64,000 bases of DNA from the NCBI RefSeq assembly GCF_009696445.1, contig NZ_VULZ01000006.1:1-64000 (forward strand). Reading direction: 5' to 3'. A program made the translations under genes and the position numbers. This DNA is from Porcincola intestinalis. GTDB lineage: Bacteria; Bacillota; Clostridia; Lachnospirales; Lachnospiraceae. Under the pieces are notes generated by a model, which was not told the DNA's origin, did no database searches, and saw only the letters and a list, made by a program, of their open reading frames with translations. Below are positions 1-7,202 of this stretch, piece after piece; the stretch's first letter is position 1; each line of letters starts with the position of its first letter.

Positions 1-161
1 CGAATCTGCACTGTGGAATCTGCGGGGAGCATGGCGGGGACCCGTCCTCCATCGAGTTCTGCGACCGGATCGGGCTGGACTATGTATCCTGCTCACCGTT
101 CCGCGTGCCGATCGCGCGGCTGTCGGCGGCACAGGCTTCCATCCGGACCGGAGAGGTCTGA
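1..161 (+). CDS. ppdK: Pyruvate, phosphate dikinase, C-terminal end (partial)
   Basis: Only the last 52 codons are present, read in the frame that starts at base 3; the gene begins before the window. The peptide carries the PPDK C-terminal signature [12 protein letters not shown] followed by [19 protein letters not shown]. In this family the Cys of [10 protein letters not shown] is the acid/base residue of the PEP/pyruvate site. The enzyme interconverts pyruvate, ATP and phosphate with PEP, AMP and pyrophosphate, which fits the PPi-dependent phosphofructokinase found later in the window. A hairpin follows about 45 bases after the stop. Identification is firm even though only the end is visible. 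Confidence 0.93.
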   Translation, partial: NLHCGICGEHGGDPSSIEFCDRIGLDYVSCSPFRVPIARLSAAQASIRTGEV

Positions 162-204
162 GGGAAAGCGTGTCACAGGGCTGAGCACACAGGAATGATC
201 GGTA

Positions 205-254
205 CCTCTGGCGGCTCATGGTTTTTGTAACCAGATGCCGCCGGGGGTTCTTTG
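205..254 (+). terminator. Probable intrinsic terminator after ppdK
   Basis: An 11-bp stem (205-215 with 237-247, three G-U pairs) has a 21-base loop and is followed by TTCTTT. It lies between the ppdK stop and the sdaA ribosome binding site. The long loop and short T-tract leave partial read-through possible. Confidence 0.55.
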
Positions 255-270
255 CTGATTGGAGAAGAAT

Positions 271-1485
271 ATGCAGTCCATACGTGAAATCTATAAAATC
301 GGAAAAGGACCCTCCAGTTCCCATACGATGGGTCCGGAGAGAGCTGCCAGAATTTTCAAGGCGGAGCACCCGGATGCGGATCAATACAGGGTCAGTCTGT
401 ATGGATCGCTGAGCAAAACCGGAAAAGGACATGGGACAGACAGGGTCCTTTACGAGGTGCTTGCTCCGGCGAAGGTTGCGGTCCTCTTTTCGGATGAAAT
501 CCCGGAGGGGATGACACACCCGAATACGCTCGACTTTTTTGCCTTGAAGGAGGGAAAGGAGATCGGCCGGATGCGTGCGGCATCGATCGGCGGCGGGGAC
601 ATCCGCATTGAGGGCAGACAGGAGCCGGAGGAAGAGGAGGTGTATCCGGAGAACTCATTTGCGGAAGTGGAGGAATTCTGCCGGTTCAGGAGCCTCGACC
701 TGGCGGAGTATGTATTTCTCACGGAGAAACCCGGGATCAGGGACTTCCTCGCAGGCGTCTGGAGCCAGATGAAACAGACGATCAGGGAAGGGCTTGAGAC
801 AGAAGGGTATCTTCCGGGGCCGCTCAAGGTTGAACGGAAGGCCATGAAGCTGTATGATTTCGAGATGGAACACTTTCATCCGCAAGTGGAGGAGTGCCGG
901 CTGATTTCTGCTTATGCCTACGCGACGGCGGAACAGAATGCCGACTGCGGGACGGTAGTGACGGCGCCAACCTGCGGAGCCTGCGGGGTTGTACCGGCGG
1001 CATTTCTGTATGTCCAGAAGCGCCGGAATCTTTCAGATGAGGAGATGGTGAAGGGACTTGCGGTGGCCGGGCTGATCGGGAATCTGATCAAGCATAATGC
1101 CTCCATTTCCGGGGCAGAATGCGGCTGCCAGGCAGAGATCGGGTCCGCCTGCGCGATGGCGGCGGCAGGACTTGATTACCTGTATGGCCTGTCCACAAAC
1201 CAGATTCAGTATGCTGCTGAGATCGCGCTCGAGCATCATCTGGGGCTGACCTGCGACCCGATTCTCGGCCTTGTCCAGGTGCCCTGCATTGAGCGGAATG
1301 CGGTCGCAGCCATGCGGGCGATGAACTGCTGCAACCTGTCCTTCTTCCTGTCCGATACCCAGCGGATTTCATTTGACATCGCGGTCAGAACCATGTATGA
1401 GACAGGAAAGAGCATCAACCGCAGATTCCGCGAGACCTCCGAGGGCGGGCTTGCAAAGATGTACGGACGAAGAAACCAGCTGTAA
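271..1485 (+). CDS. sdaA: L-serine ammonia-lyase, iron-sulfur dependent, single chain
   Basis: Deaminates L-serine to pyruvate and ammonia in the cytoplasm with a [4Fe-4S] cluster. The 404-residue chain has the beta domain first (KIGKGPSSSHTMGPERAA near the N-terminus, the classic serine dehydratase start). The alpha domain follows, with TAPTCGACGVVPA and the later CGCQAEIGSACAMAAAG segment that supply cluster cysteines. In Bacillus these domains are separate SdaAB and SdaAA proteins; here they are fused as in E. coli SdaA, though about 50 residues shorter. ATG 271 is chosen because GGAG at 261-264 sits six bases upstream; a TTG at 259 would have no suitable site. yfcE follows after 15 bases, so they are probably cotranscribed. 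Confidence 0.92.
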   Translation: MQSIREIYKIGKGPSSSHTMGPERAARIFKAEHPDADQYRVSLYGSLSKTGKGHGTDRVLYEVLAPAKVAVLFSDEIPEGMTHPNTLDFFALKEGKEIGRMRAASIGGGDIRIEGRQEPEEEEVYPENSFAEVEEFCRFRSLDLAEYVFLTEKPGIRDFLAGVWSQMKQTIREGLETEGYLPGPLKVERKAMKLYDFEMEHFHPQVEECRLISAYAYATAEQNADCGTVVTAPTCGACGVVPAAFLYVQKRRNLSDEEMVKGLAVAGLIGNLIKHNASISGAECGCQAEIGSACAMAAAGLDYLYGLSTNQIQYAAEIALEHHLGLTCDPILGLVQVPCIERNAVAAMRAMNCCNLSFFLSDTQRISFDIAVRTMYETGKSINRRFRETSEGGLAKMYGRRNQL

Positions 1486-1500
1486 GAAAGGAAAGGAAAC

Positions 1501-2070
1501 ATGAAACTGCTTGTAGCATCAGACATCCACGGTTCCGCCTATTACTGCAGAAAACTGCTGGAGGCAAGGGAGCGGGAAGGGACTCCTCGCATGCTTCTTC
1601 TCGGCGACATTCTCTATCATGGACCGAGAAATGATCTTCCGAAGGACTATGCGCCGAAGGATGTCATCGCCATGCTGAATCCGCTGAAGGATGAGCTGTA
1701 CTGTGTCCGAGGCAACTGTGAGGCAGAGGTGGATCAGATGGTGCTCGAATTTCCGGTGCTGGCTGATTATTGTCTGATCCCGCTCGGCAGTCGGATGATT
1801 TTCTGCACCCATGGGCATATCTTCAATGAGAACCATCTTCCGCCGATGAAGAAGGGAGATATCCTTCTGCACGGGCACACTCACGTGCCGAGAACAGACT
1901 ATGTGGATGGACATTGGATTCTGAACCCGGGTTCAGTCTCGATCCCGAAGGGCGGGAGCGTGCAGGGATATGCCACGCTGGAGGACGATGTCTTTACGCT
2001 GAAGGAGATGGACGGAACCGTGATCCGGAGCGTCCAGCTGACAGGGGATGTGGCCGGTGCGGCAATCTGA
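1501..2070 (+). CDS. yfcE: YfcE/MJ0936-family phosphodiesterase
   Basis: A 189-residue calcineurin-like metallophosphoesterase. The metal-binding motifs are in order: SDIHG near residue 9, GDILYHGP near 36, GNCE near 73, THGH near 102 and HGHTHVP near 124, then the family-typical LNPGSVSIPKGG. E. coli YfcE hydrolyses phosphodiester bonds of model substrates; the natural substrate is not settled. It starts at an ATG after GGAAAGG, 15 bases behind sdaA, and udk follows after about 50 bases. The family call is firm; the physiological role is unknown. Confidence 0.88.
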   Translation: MKLLVASDIHGSAYYCRKLLEAREREGTPRMLLLGDILYHGPRNDLPKDYAPKDVIAMLNPLKDELYCVRGNCEAEVDQMVLEFPVLADYCLIPLGSRMIFCTHGHIFNENHLPPMKKGDILLHGHTHVPRTDYVDGHWILNPGSVSIPKGGSVQGYATLEDDVFTLKEMDGTVIRSVQLTGDVAGAAI

Positions 2071-2121
2071 CCGAAGAAGGATGAACGATGATGGACGTAG
2101 CGGAAGGAAAGGTGGAGAGGG

Positions 2122-2775
2122 ATGGCTGCAGATACGAAGGCCGCTGGAAGCAGGGATATCATTGTGATCGGGATTGCCGGCGGGACAGGGAGCGGCAAGA
2201 CGACAATCACCCGCAAGATCGCGGAACGCTTTGGCAGTGAAGTCACAGTCCTGTACCACGATAACTATTACAAGGCACGCCATGACCTGACCTATGACGA
2301 GCGGGTGCGGCTGAATTATGACCACCCGGATGCATTTGACACGGACCGGATGATTGAGGATCTTGCCAGACTCAAGCGCGGCGAGACGATCGAATGTCCG
2401 CTTTACGACTATACGATCTATGACCGGTCTGACCAGACCCTGATCGTCCGCCCGACCAGAGTCATTATTGTGGAGGGGATCCTGATTTTCCATTCAAAGG
2501 CGCTCAGAGATCTGATGGATATCAAGCTGTTTGTGGATGCTGATGCGGATGAGCGGATCCTGAGACGGATTGTCCGGGATGTCAAGGAGAGAGGGAGAAG
2601 CCTTGACAGTGTCATCAGTCAGTATCTTCAGACTGTCAAGCCGATGCACGAGGCCTTTGTGGAGCCCTCCAAGCGCTATGCGGATGTGATCATCCCGGAG
2701 GGCGGCATGAACCAGGTGGCGGTTGACATGGTCATGAACCGGGTTCAGTATCACCTGGAGGGGCGGGACAGGTAA
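2122..2775 (+). CDS. udk: Uridine kinase
   Basis: Phosphorylates uridine or cytidine to UMP or CMP in pyrimidine salvage. The 217-residue protein has a P-loop GIAGGTGSGKTTI near residue 17 and YHDNYYKARHDL, the usual uridine kinase segment after strand 2. It also has NYDHPDAFD and CPLYDYTIYDR, which line the nucleoside site, and the RRIVRDVKERGR lid. Length matches the family. The start is placed at the ATG behind GGTGGAGAGG. It is the last gene of the sdaA-yfcE-udk run, and a separate promoter follows it. Confidence 0.94.
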   Translation: MAADTKAAGSRDIIVIGIAGGTGSGKTTITRKIAERFGSEVTVLYHDNYYKARHDLTYDERVRLNYDHPDAFDTDRMIEDLARLKRGETIECPLYDYTIYDRSDQTLIVRPTRVIIVEGILIFHSKALRDLMDIKLFVDADADERILRRIVRDVKERGRSLDSVISQYLQTVKPMHEAFVEPSKRYADVIIPEGGMNQVAVDMVMNRVQYHLEGRDR

Positions 2776-2783
2776 AAATGGTC

Positions 2784-2812
2784 ATGTCAGGTTGTCCGAT
2801 TCATGCTATACT
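2784..2812 (+). promoter_or_regulatory. Promoter of the superoxide reductase-flavodoxin gene
   Basis: ATGTCA (2784-2789) is separated by 17 bases from TATACT (2807-2812). TGC precedes the -10 box, making an extended -10. The leader of about 55 bases leads to the ATG at 2875. Confidence 0.6.
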
Positions 2813-2874
2813 CTTTAATAACCATTGACGAATAGATCGTTGAGGAAAGTACATTTCCGGAAAGGCTTGACATT

Positions 2875-3759
2875 ATGGGAAAAACACAGTTTTACCGCTG
2901 CGGCGGGTGCGGAAACTTTGTGGCATTCATCGGCGAGAAGACAGCCTGCACACCGAAGTGCTGCGGAGAGCCGATGACGCTTCTTGAACCAAATACGACA
3001 GATGCGGCGGTTGAGAAGCATGTCCCGGCCGTGACAGTCGACGGAAACAAGGTCGCCGTTCAGGTCGGAAGCACACTTCACCCGATGACGGAAGAGCACC
3101 ATATTGCGTTTATCTGTCTAGAGACAAGCTTTGGCAGACAGCTTCGTTATCTGAATCCGGGCGATGAGCCGAAGGCTGTATTTTACATGGCGGAAGGGGA
3201 CGAGGCGGTTTCTGTCTATGGGTACTGCAATCTGCACGGCCTCTGGGAGAAGGACCTGACGGAGCCGGAGAAGGCGCCGACGAAAGTCCTGGTTTCCTAT
3301 TTCTCAACGGACGGCGGGACAAAGCAGGTGGCAGAGACGGTTGCGGAGGTGACCGGCGGCGATCTGTTTGAGATTGCGCCGAAGGTTCCGTATACCGATG
3401 ACGACCTTGACTGGACGGACAGAAGCTCCAGGTCCAATCAGGAGATGCACGACGACAGCGCTCGTCCGGAGCTCGCCAAGAGTCTGGAGGATGCAGGAAA
3501 GTATGACATCATCTTTGTCGGGTTCCCGATCTGGTGGGGTATGACGCCAAAGGCAGTCTTCACATTCTTCGACGGACTGGATCTGGGCGGAAAGACGATC
3601 ATTCCGTTCTGCACATCCGGCGGTTCCAAGGCTTCGATGGTGGACAAGGACTTTGACCAGAACGTCAAAGGTGCCGCGAAGATCCTTCCGGCGAACCTTC
3701 TGAACGGAAAGCCGGACAAGGAGGAGATCGAGAAGTGGGTGCGCGGGCTCGGACTGTAA
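2875..3759 (+). CDS. Superoxide reductase (desulfoferrodoxin) fused to flavodoxin
   Basis: A 294-residue two-part redox protein for oxygen defence in an anaerobe. Residues 1-125 are a 2Fe-type desulfoferrodoxin. The rubredoxin-like Fe(Cys)4 centre uses C9, C12, C29 and C30. The catalytic Fe(His)4Cys centre uses H49, H69, H75, C118 and H121, and the functional E47-K48 pair is present. Residues about 136-294 are a flavodoxin with the FMN phosphate loop SYFSTDGGT and the later PIWWGM and CTSGGS segments. Superoxide reductase makes peroxide from superoxide using electrons from a small carrier; here the likely carrier is covalently attached. It is transcribed alone, from its own promoter to the terminator at 3801. 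Domain calls are firm; electron flow between the domains is inferred. Confidence 0.9.
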   Translation: MGKTQFYRCGGCGNFVAFIGEKTACTPKCCGEPMTLLEPNTTDAAVEKHVPAVTVDGNKVAVQVGSTLHPMTEEHHIAFICLETSFGRQLRYLNPGDEPKAVFYMAEGDEAVSVYGYCNLHGLWEKDLTEPEKAPTKVLVSYFSTDGGTKQVAETVAEVTGGDLFEIAPKVPYTDDDLDWTDRSSRSNQEMHDDSARPELAKSLEDAGKYDIIFVGFPIWWGMTPKAVFTFFDGLDLGGKTIIPFCTSGGSKASMVDKDFDQNVKGAAKILPANLLNGKPDKEEIEKWVRGLGL

Positions 3760-3800
3760 AGACAGGCCGGCAGGGCTCATAGAATCAACAGGATCAGAAG

Positions 3801-3842
3801 ATGCCCCGAAGCATGGAGGAATGCCAAGCTTCGGGGCATTTT
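3801..3842 (+). terminator. Intrinsic terminator
   Basis: A perfect 12-bp stem (3801-3812 with 3828-3839, arms ATGCCCCGAAGC and GCTTCGGGGCAT) runs into TTTT. It ends the superoxide reductase transcript and insulates the cobalamin-controlled operon. Confidence 0.9.
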
Positions 3843-3868
3843 GCTGCATAAACTGTATTTTACGTGCA

Positions 3869-3897
3869 TTGACCTTGAGGAGTCTGTATGGTAAAGT
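3869..3897 (+). promoter_or_regulatory. Promoter of the cobalamin transport operon
   Basis: TTGACC (3869-3874) lies 17 bases from TAAAGT (3892-3897), immediately upstream of the riboswitch. The -10 matches the consensus at four of six bases. Confidence 0.5.
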
Positions 3898-4031
3898 TTT
3901 GCCATGCAGGTTCTTCCTGATGGAGCACAGGCTTCGGGGGAAGACCAACAGGGAACAAGGTGCGAATCCTTGACAGTGCCGCTACTGTGTGGAGCGAGGG
4001 CTCCGAGCCAGATACCTGCCTGCATGCTGGC
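3896..4031 (+). promoter_or_regulatory. Cobalamin (B12) riboswitch
   Basis: The conserved core of the cobalamin aptamer is present in order: ACAGGGAA, GGTGCGAATCC, TTGACAGTGCCGCTACTGT, and the B12 box GAGCCAGATACCTGCC. The outer stem is formed by GCCATGCAGG (3901-3910) with the downstream CCTGCATG and TGGC. It is followed after about 55 bases by an intrinsic terminator, so it should switch off transcription of the importer when adenosyl- or methylcobalamin is plentiful. It also fixes the likely substrate of the ABC cassette as a corrinoid rather than ferric siderophore. Confidence 0.95.
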
Positions 4032-4084
4032 ACAGCGTTTCTTCGGGATCAAAGAAAACGTGCTTTTATGATTCTGGAGAACTG

Positions 4085-4125
4085 CCATCCGGCGGGAACG
4101 TTTGTTTCCTGTCGGGTGGTTTTTT
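4085..4125 (+). terminator. Riboswitch-controlled terminator
   Basis: A 14-bp stem (4085-4098 with 4106-4119, three G-U pairs) has a seven-base loop and ends in six T residues. Its place between the B12 box and the first start codon makes it the expression platform of the riboswitch. Confidence 0.9.
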
Positions 4126-4155
4126 ATGTCCTGACACGGACAGAAAGGAGATTTT

Positions 4156-5184
4156 ATGAAAAAGAAGTGGTCTGTAGTTGCGTTATCGGCGATGATGATG
4201 GCAGCCGCCGCGATGTGCTGCGAGGCAAGCCCGAAGCAGACGGAGAATACGGAGGCTGCAGCAGCGTGGGCTGCGGAGACTGAAGCTGCAGCGGCAGATA
4301 CCGCGCTCCCTTCAAAGGACCCTGCCGGCAATGAGATCACGGTGCCGGAAAAGGTCGACAAGATCATATCGATGGCGCCTTCTGTCACGAGGCTGTTGAT
4401 TGACCTGGGAATTTCCGACAAGCTGGTCGGCGTGGATACCTATTCCGAGCAGTACTATGGGGATGAGCTTCCTGAAAACCTGCCGGCCTATGATATGATG
4501 CAGCCTGACAATGAGTCGATTGTTTCCCTGAAGCCGGACATTGTGTTTACGACAGGGATGAGCAGCTCGGGTGGGACCGATGTCTATGCCGCAGTGCGTG
4601 CAGCCGGCATCTGCACCGCGGATATCCCAAGTGCTTCATCGCTTGACGAAATCGGGGAAAGCATCACCTTTGTGGGGGACTGCACCGGCACAAAGGCCAA
4701 GGCAGAGGCGATCAGTCGTGACTACTCATCTGCTGTAGCCGATATCAAGAAGATTGGCGATGGCATTCCAAAGGAGGAGAGAAAGTCTGTTCTTTATGAA
4801 ATCTCCACACCGACCTCAGATTCTCCGGCGATTTACTCTGCCGGAAAGGACACCTACATCACCGAGGCAATCACAGACATCGGCGCGGTAAGCCTGACAG
4901 CGGACCAGGAGGACGCGTGGCCGTCAATCTCCGAGGAGGCTGCGATTGCCATGAACCCGGATGTGATTCTGACAACAGATAATTACGCCAAGGATGTCGT
5001 CAATACACTTCTCTCGCTGACCGGCTGGGAGAACGTCACCGCGGTGAAAAACAAGGATGTCTATTACATTGACGCCAATCTGCTGAATCAGCCAAATCAG
5101 CATGTTGTGAGTGCGATGATCGATATGGCAAAGGACATCTACCCGGAGGCATATGACGGGATGGAGGATCCTTTTGCACAATGA
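4156..5184 (+). CDS. btuF: Corrinoid ABC transporter substrate-binding protein (BtuF-like)
   Basis: A class III periplasmic-binding-type protein of 342 residues. It has an N-terminal signal segment of about 20 residues ending in AMCC, then a low-complexity Ala/Glu/Thr linker to about residue 50. The binding domain runs from DPAGNEITVPEKVDKIISMAP to the C-terminus; SLKPDIVFTT and MNPDVILTT are typical of the FecB/BtuF fold. The lipobox is non-standard (Ala at -3, Met at -1 before Cys), so lipid anchoring is likely but not certain. It is the first gene after the B12 riboswitch and overlaps the permease, which supports a cobalamin or cobinamide ligand. A siderophore or heme ligand would be the alternative for this fold. 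Confidence 0.85.
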   Translation: MKKKWSVVALSAMMMAAAAMCCEASPKQTENTEAAAAWAAETEAAAADTALPSKDPAGNEITVPEKVDKIISMAPSVTRLLIDLGISDKLVGVDTYSEQYYGDELPENLPAYDMMQPDNESIVSLKPDIVFTTGMSSSGGTDVYAAVRAAGICTADIPSASSLDEIGESITFVGDCTGTKAKAEAISRDYSSAVADIKKIGDGIPKEERKSVLYEISTPTSDSPAIYSAGKDTYITEAITDIGAVSLTADQEDAWPSISEEAAIAMNPDVILTTDNYAKDVVNTLLSLTGWENVTAVKNKDVYYIDANLLNQPNQHVVSAMIDMAKDIYPEAYDGMEDPFAQ

Positions 5185-6232
5185 GCATAAGCCTGCAGTA
5201 AAAAGGAGGAGAGGACAGGGCGCAGCGGTCATAGGGATGACTTTGTTCCTTGCCTGTGTGTTTTCTCTGTGTGTGGGCGTTGGGAGTGTTGCTATCATGC
5301 CCGCGGAATCCCTGCGGATAATCTGGGGAAAACTGACCGGAACAGGAGATATTTCAGACCTGGATCCTTCGCTTGTCTCGATTCTATGGGATATTCGTAT
5401 GCCACGGGTGGCGATGGCTTTTCTGTCGGGTGGTGCCCTGTCTCTCTCGGGGGCAGTGATGCAGACCATTCTGCAGAATCCCCTGGCCTCTTCCTATACA
5501 CTGGGGGTTTCCAGCGGCGCTTCTCTCGGGGCGGCGATCGTGATCGCGTCCGGAATCTCGCTGCCGGTACTTGGAACGTTCCTGCTGCCGGTAACCGCTT
5601 TTTTCATGGGATTTCTTGTGATCGGGGTGGTTCTTGTCATTTCCTCCCGCATCAGCAGTTCCCTGCAGTCACACACGGTGATTCTGATGGGGATGTCGGT
5701 GTCCCTGTTTGTGAATGCACTCCTGACGCTGCTCTCCTCGTTTGCAGGGAACCGGCTGCAGCAGCTGATTCTCTGGCAGATGGGGTCCTTCTCGGGTATG
5801 CGATGGTACCATGTGAAAATTCTGACTCCCATCTGTCTCTCAGGCCTGCTGCTCCTTGCTCTCCATTCGAGGGAGCTGGACATCCTGTCCTTTGGGGATG
5901 AAAATGCCCTCTCTCTGGGGGTGAGTGTGAAAAAGGGAAAGTTTTTTGCCCTTGTCCTGAGCACACTTCTCACAGGAGCTGTGGTTTGCTTTACCGGAAC
6001 CATCGGCTTCGTGGATCTTGTAGCGCCCCACGCGGTGCGCAGGGTTTTCGGAACCGAGAATCAGAAGGTGTTGCCGCTGTCTTTCCTTTTTGGCGGGGCT
6101 TTCCTGGCTCTGTGCGACATGCTCTCACGGTCGCTTCTTGCGCCCAGGGAGATTCCGGTCGGGGCAGTGACTGCCCTGGCAGGCACTCCTTTTTTTATCT
6201 GGCTCTATGTGCAGGGAGGAAAGAATGGGTAA
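5174..6232 (+). CDS. btuC: Corrinoid ABC transporter permease (BtuC/FecCD family)
   Basis: An integral membrane protein of about 352 residues with around ten hydrophobic segments. It contains the FecCD hallmarks RMPRVAMAFLSGGALSLSGA and NPLASSYTLGVSSGASLGAA, plus GFVDLVAPHAVRR, the coupling-helix region that contacts the ATPase. I place the start at TTG 5174 because GGAGG at 5163-5167 lies six bases upstream; an in-frame ATG at 5153 has no such site. The start overlaps the btuF stop and the end overlaps btuD, so translation is probably coupled along the operon. Confidence 0.9.
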   Translation: MHNEHKPAVKRRRGQGAAVIGMTLFLACVFSLCVGVGSVAIMPAESLRIIWGKLTGTGDISDLDPSLVSILWDIRMPRVAMAFLSGGALSLSGAVMQTILQNPLASSYTLGVSSGASLGAAIVIASGISLPVLGTFLLPVTAFFMGFLVIGVVLVISSRISSSLQSHTVILMGMSVSLFVNALLTLLSSFAGNRLQQLILWQMGSFSGMRWYHVKILTPICLSGLLLLALHSRELDILSFGDENALSLGVSVKKGKFFALVLSTLLTGAVVCFTGTIGFVDLVAPHAVRRVFGTENQKVLPLSFLFGGAFLALCDMLSRSLLAPREIPVGAVTALAGTPFFIWLYVQGGKNG

Positions 6233-7079
6233 AACGAAAGCCGGGCTTGTCGGGGCGGACATGGAAGCGGCCTTCGAAGTCCGGAATCTTAGCGCCTTTT
6301 ATGGAAGGAAACATCCAAAAGATTCCGGGAATATTGTGCTGCGGGATGTGAACCTTGTGATCCCGGCTGGAAGCGCCGTGGGGATTATCGGCCCGAATGG
6401 TGCCGGGAAAAGCACCCTTCTCCGCGCGCTTGCGGGAATCATCCCGTCAGAGGGAGAGATCTATCTTTTCGGAGAATCTCTTGCCGAGAAAAAACGCCGG
6501 GAGATTGCCTGCTGCTGTGCACTGATGAGTCAGTTCTTTCCGGTTGGCTTTGCCTATTCGGTGAGGAAAACCGTGGAGATGGCGCGGTACGCAAGAGGAC
6601 AGCGCGGCATACGGGACCGGATGGTGGTACAGCGGAGTCTGGAGGAGGCAGGCCTGCAGGAACTTGTGGATCGTCCGATCACAGAGCTATCCGGCGGGCA
6701 GCTTCAGCGTGTATTCTTTGCCCGGGCGCTTGCCCAGGAAACACCGATTCTGCTGCTGGATGAACCGGCCAGCAGCCTGGATCTCCAATACCAGGCAGAG
6801 CTCGCAGAGCTTTTGATCCGCTGGAAAAAGCGACAGACGACGCTGCCGGATGGCAGGACCGTTCCCAACACCCTGATCAGTGTCTGCCATGATCTGTCAC
6901 TGGCGCTGGATCTTTCAGATGACCTGGTTCTTTTAAAGGATGGGCGCGTACTTGCGGCAGGGCCAGGAGATCAAGTGCTGAGCAGGAGCCTGCTTCAAAG
7001 AGTTTATGGAATGGACGTTCCCGCCTACATGCTCCGGCGGGAAGACTTCTGGAAGACGCTGATAGCGAGAGAAACATAA
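6225..7079 (+). CDS. btuD: Corrinoid ABC transporter ATPase (BtuD-like)
   Basis: The cytoplasmic ATPase that powers the importer, 284 residues. Motifs in order: Walker A GPNGAGKST near residue 58, Q-loop LMSQF, signature LSGGQLQRV, Walker B ILLLDEPASSLD and the switch His in SVCHDLSLAL. The first 30 residues are an extra hydrophilic stretch before the usual start. ATG 6225 is preferred because GGGAGG ends five bases upstream; it overlaps the permease stop by eight bases. It is the last gene before the convergent terminator. Confidence 0.92.
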   Translation: MGKTKAGLVGADMEAAFEVRNLSAFYGRKHPKDSGNIVLRDVNLVIPAGSAVGIIGPNGAGKSTLLRALAGIIPSEGEIYLFGESLAEKKRREIACCCALMSQFFPVGFAYSVRKTVEMARYARGQRGIRDRMVVQRSLEEAGLQELVDRPITELSGGQLQRVFFARALAQETPILLLDEPASSLDLQYQAELAELLIRWKKRQTTLPDGRTVPNTLISVCHDLSLALDLSDDLVLLKDGRVLAAGPGDQVLSRSLLQRVYGMDVPAYMLRREDFWKTLIARET

Positions 7080-7089
7080 CACAGTATAT

Positions 7090-7131
7090 GGAAAACCGGG
7101 AGACTGGAGAGATCCAGATTCCCGGTTTTCC
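7090..7131. terminator. Bidirectional terminator between btuD and the serine hydrolase
   Basis: A long hairpin with outer arms GGAAAACCGGGA (7090-7101) and TCCCGGTTTTCC (7120-7131) plus an inner CTGGA/TCCAG stem. The A and T tracts are inside the stem, so it can serve both converging transcripts. Confidence 0.7.
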
Positions 7132-7202
7132 GTCAGGTGCTGCATTTTCCGTCAGGTGGTACAGATGAGAGGGGCATACCAGCGATCAGGATGATGTCCC
7201 GG

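Noticed and set aside
13-198. 61-codon open frame starting at 13
   Set aside because: It is out of frame with the clear PPDK C-terminal peptide that ends at 161 and has no family features.
4156-7079. Ferric siderophore importer
   Set aside because: The complete cobalamin riboswitch with terminator directly upstream favours a corrinoid substrate.
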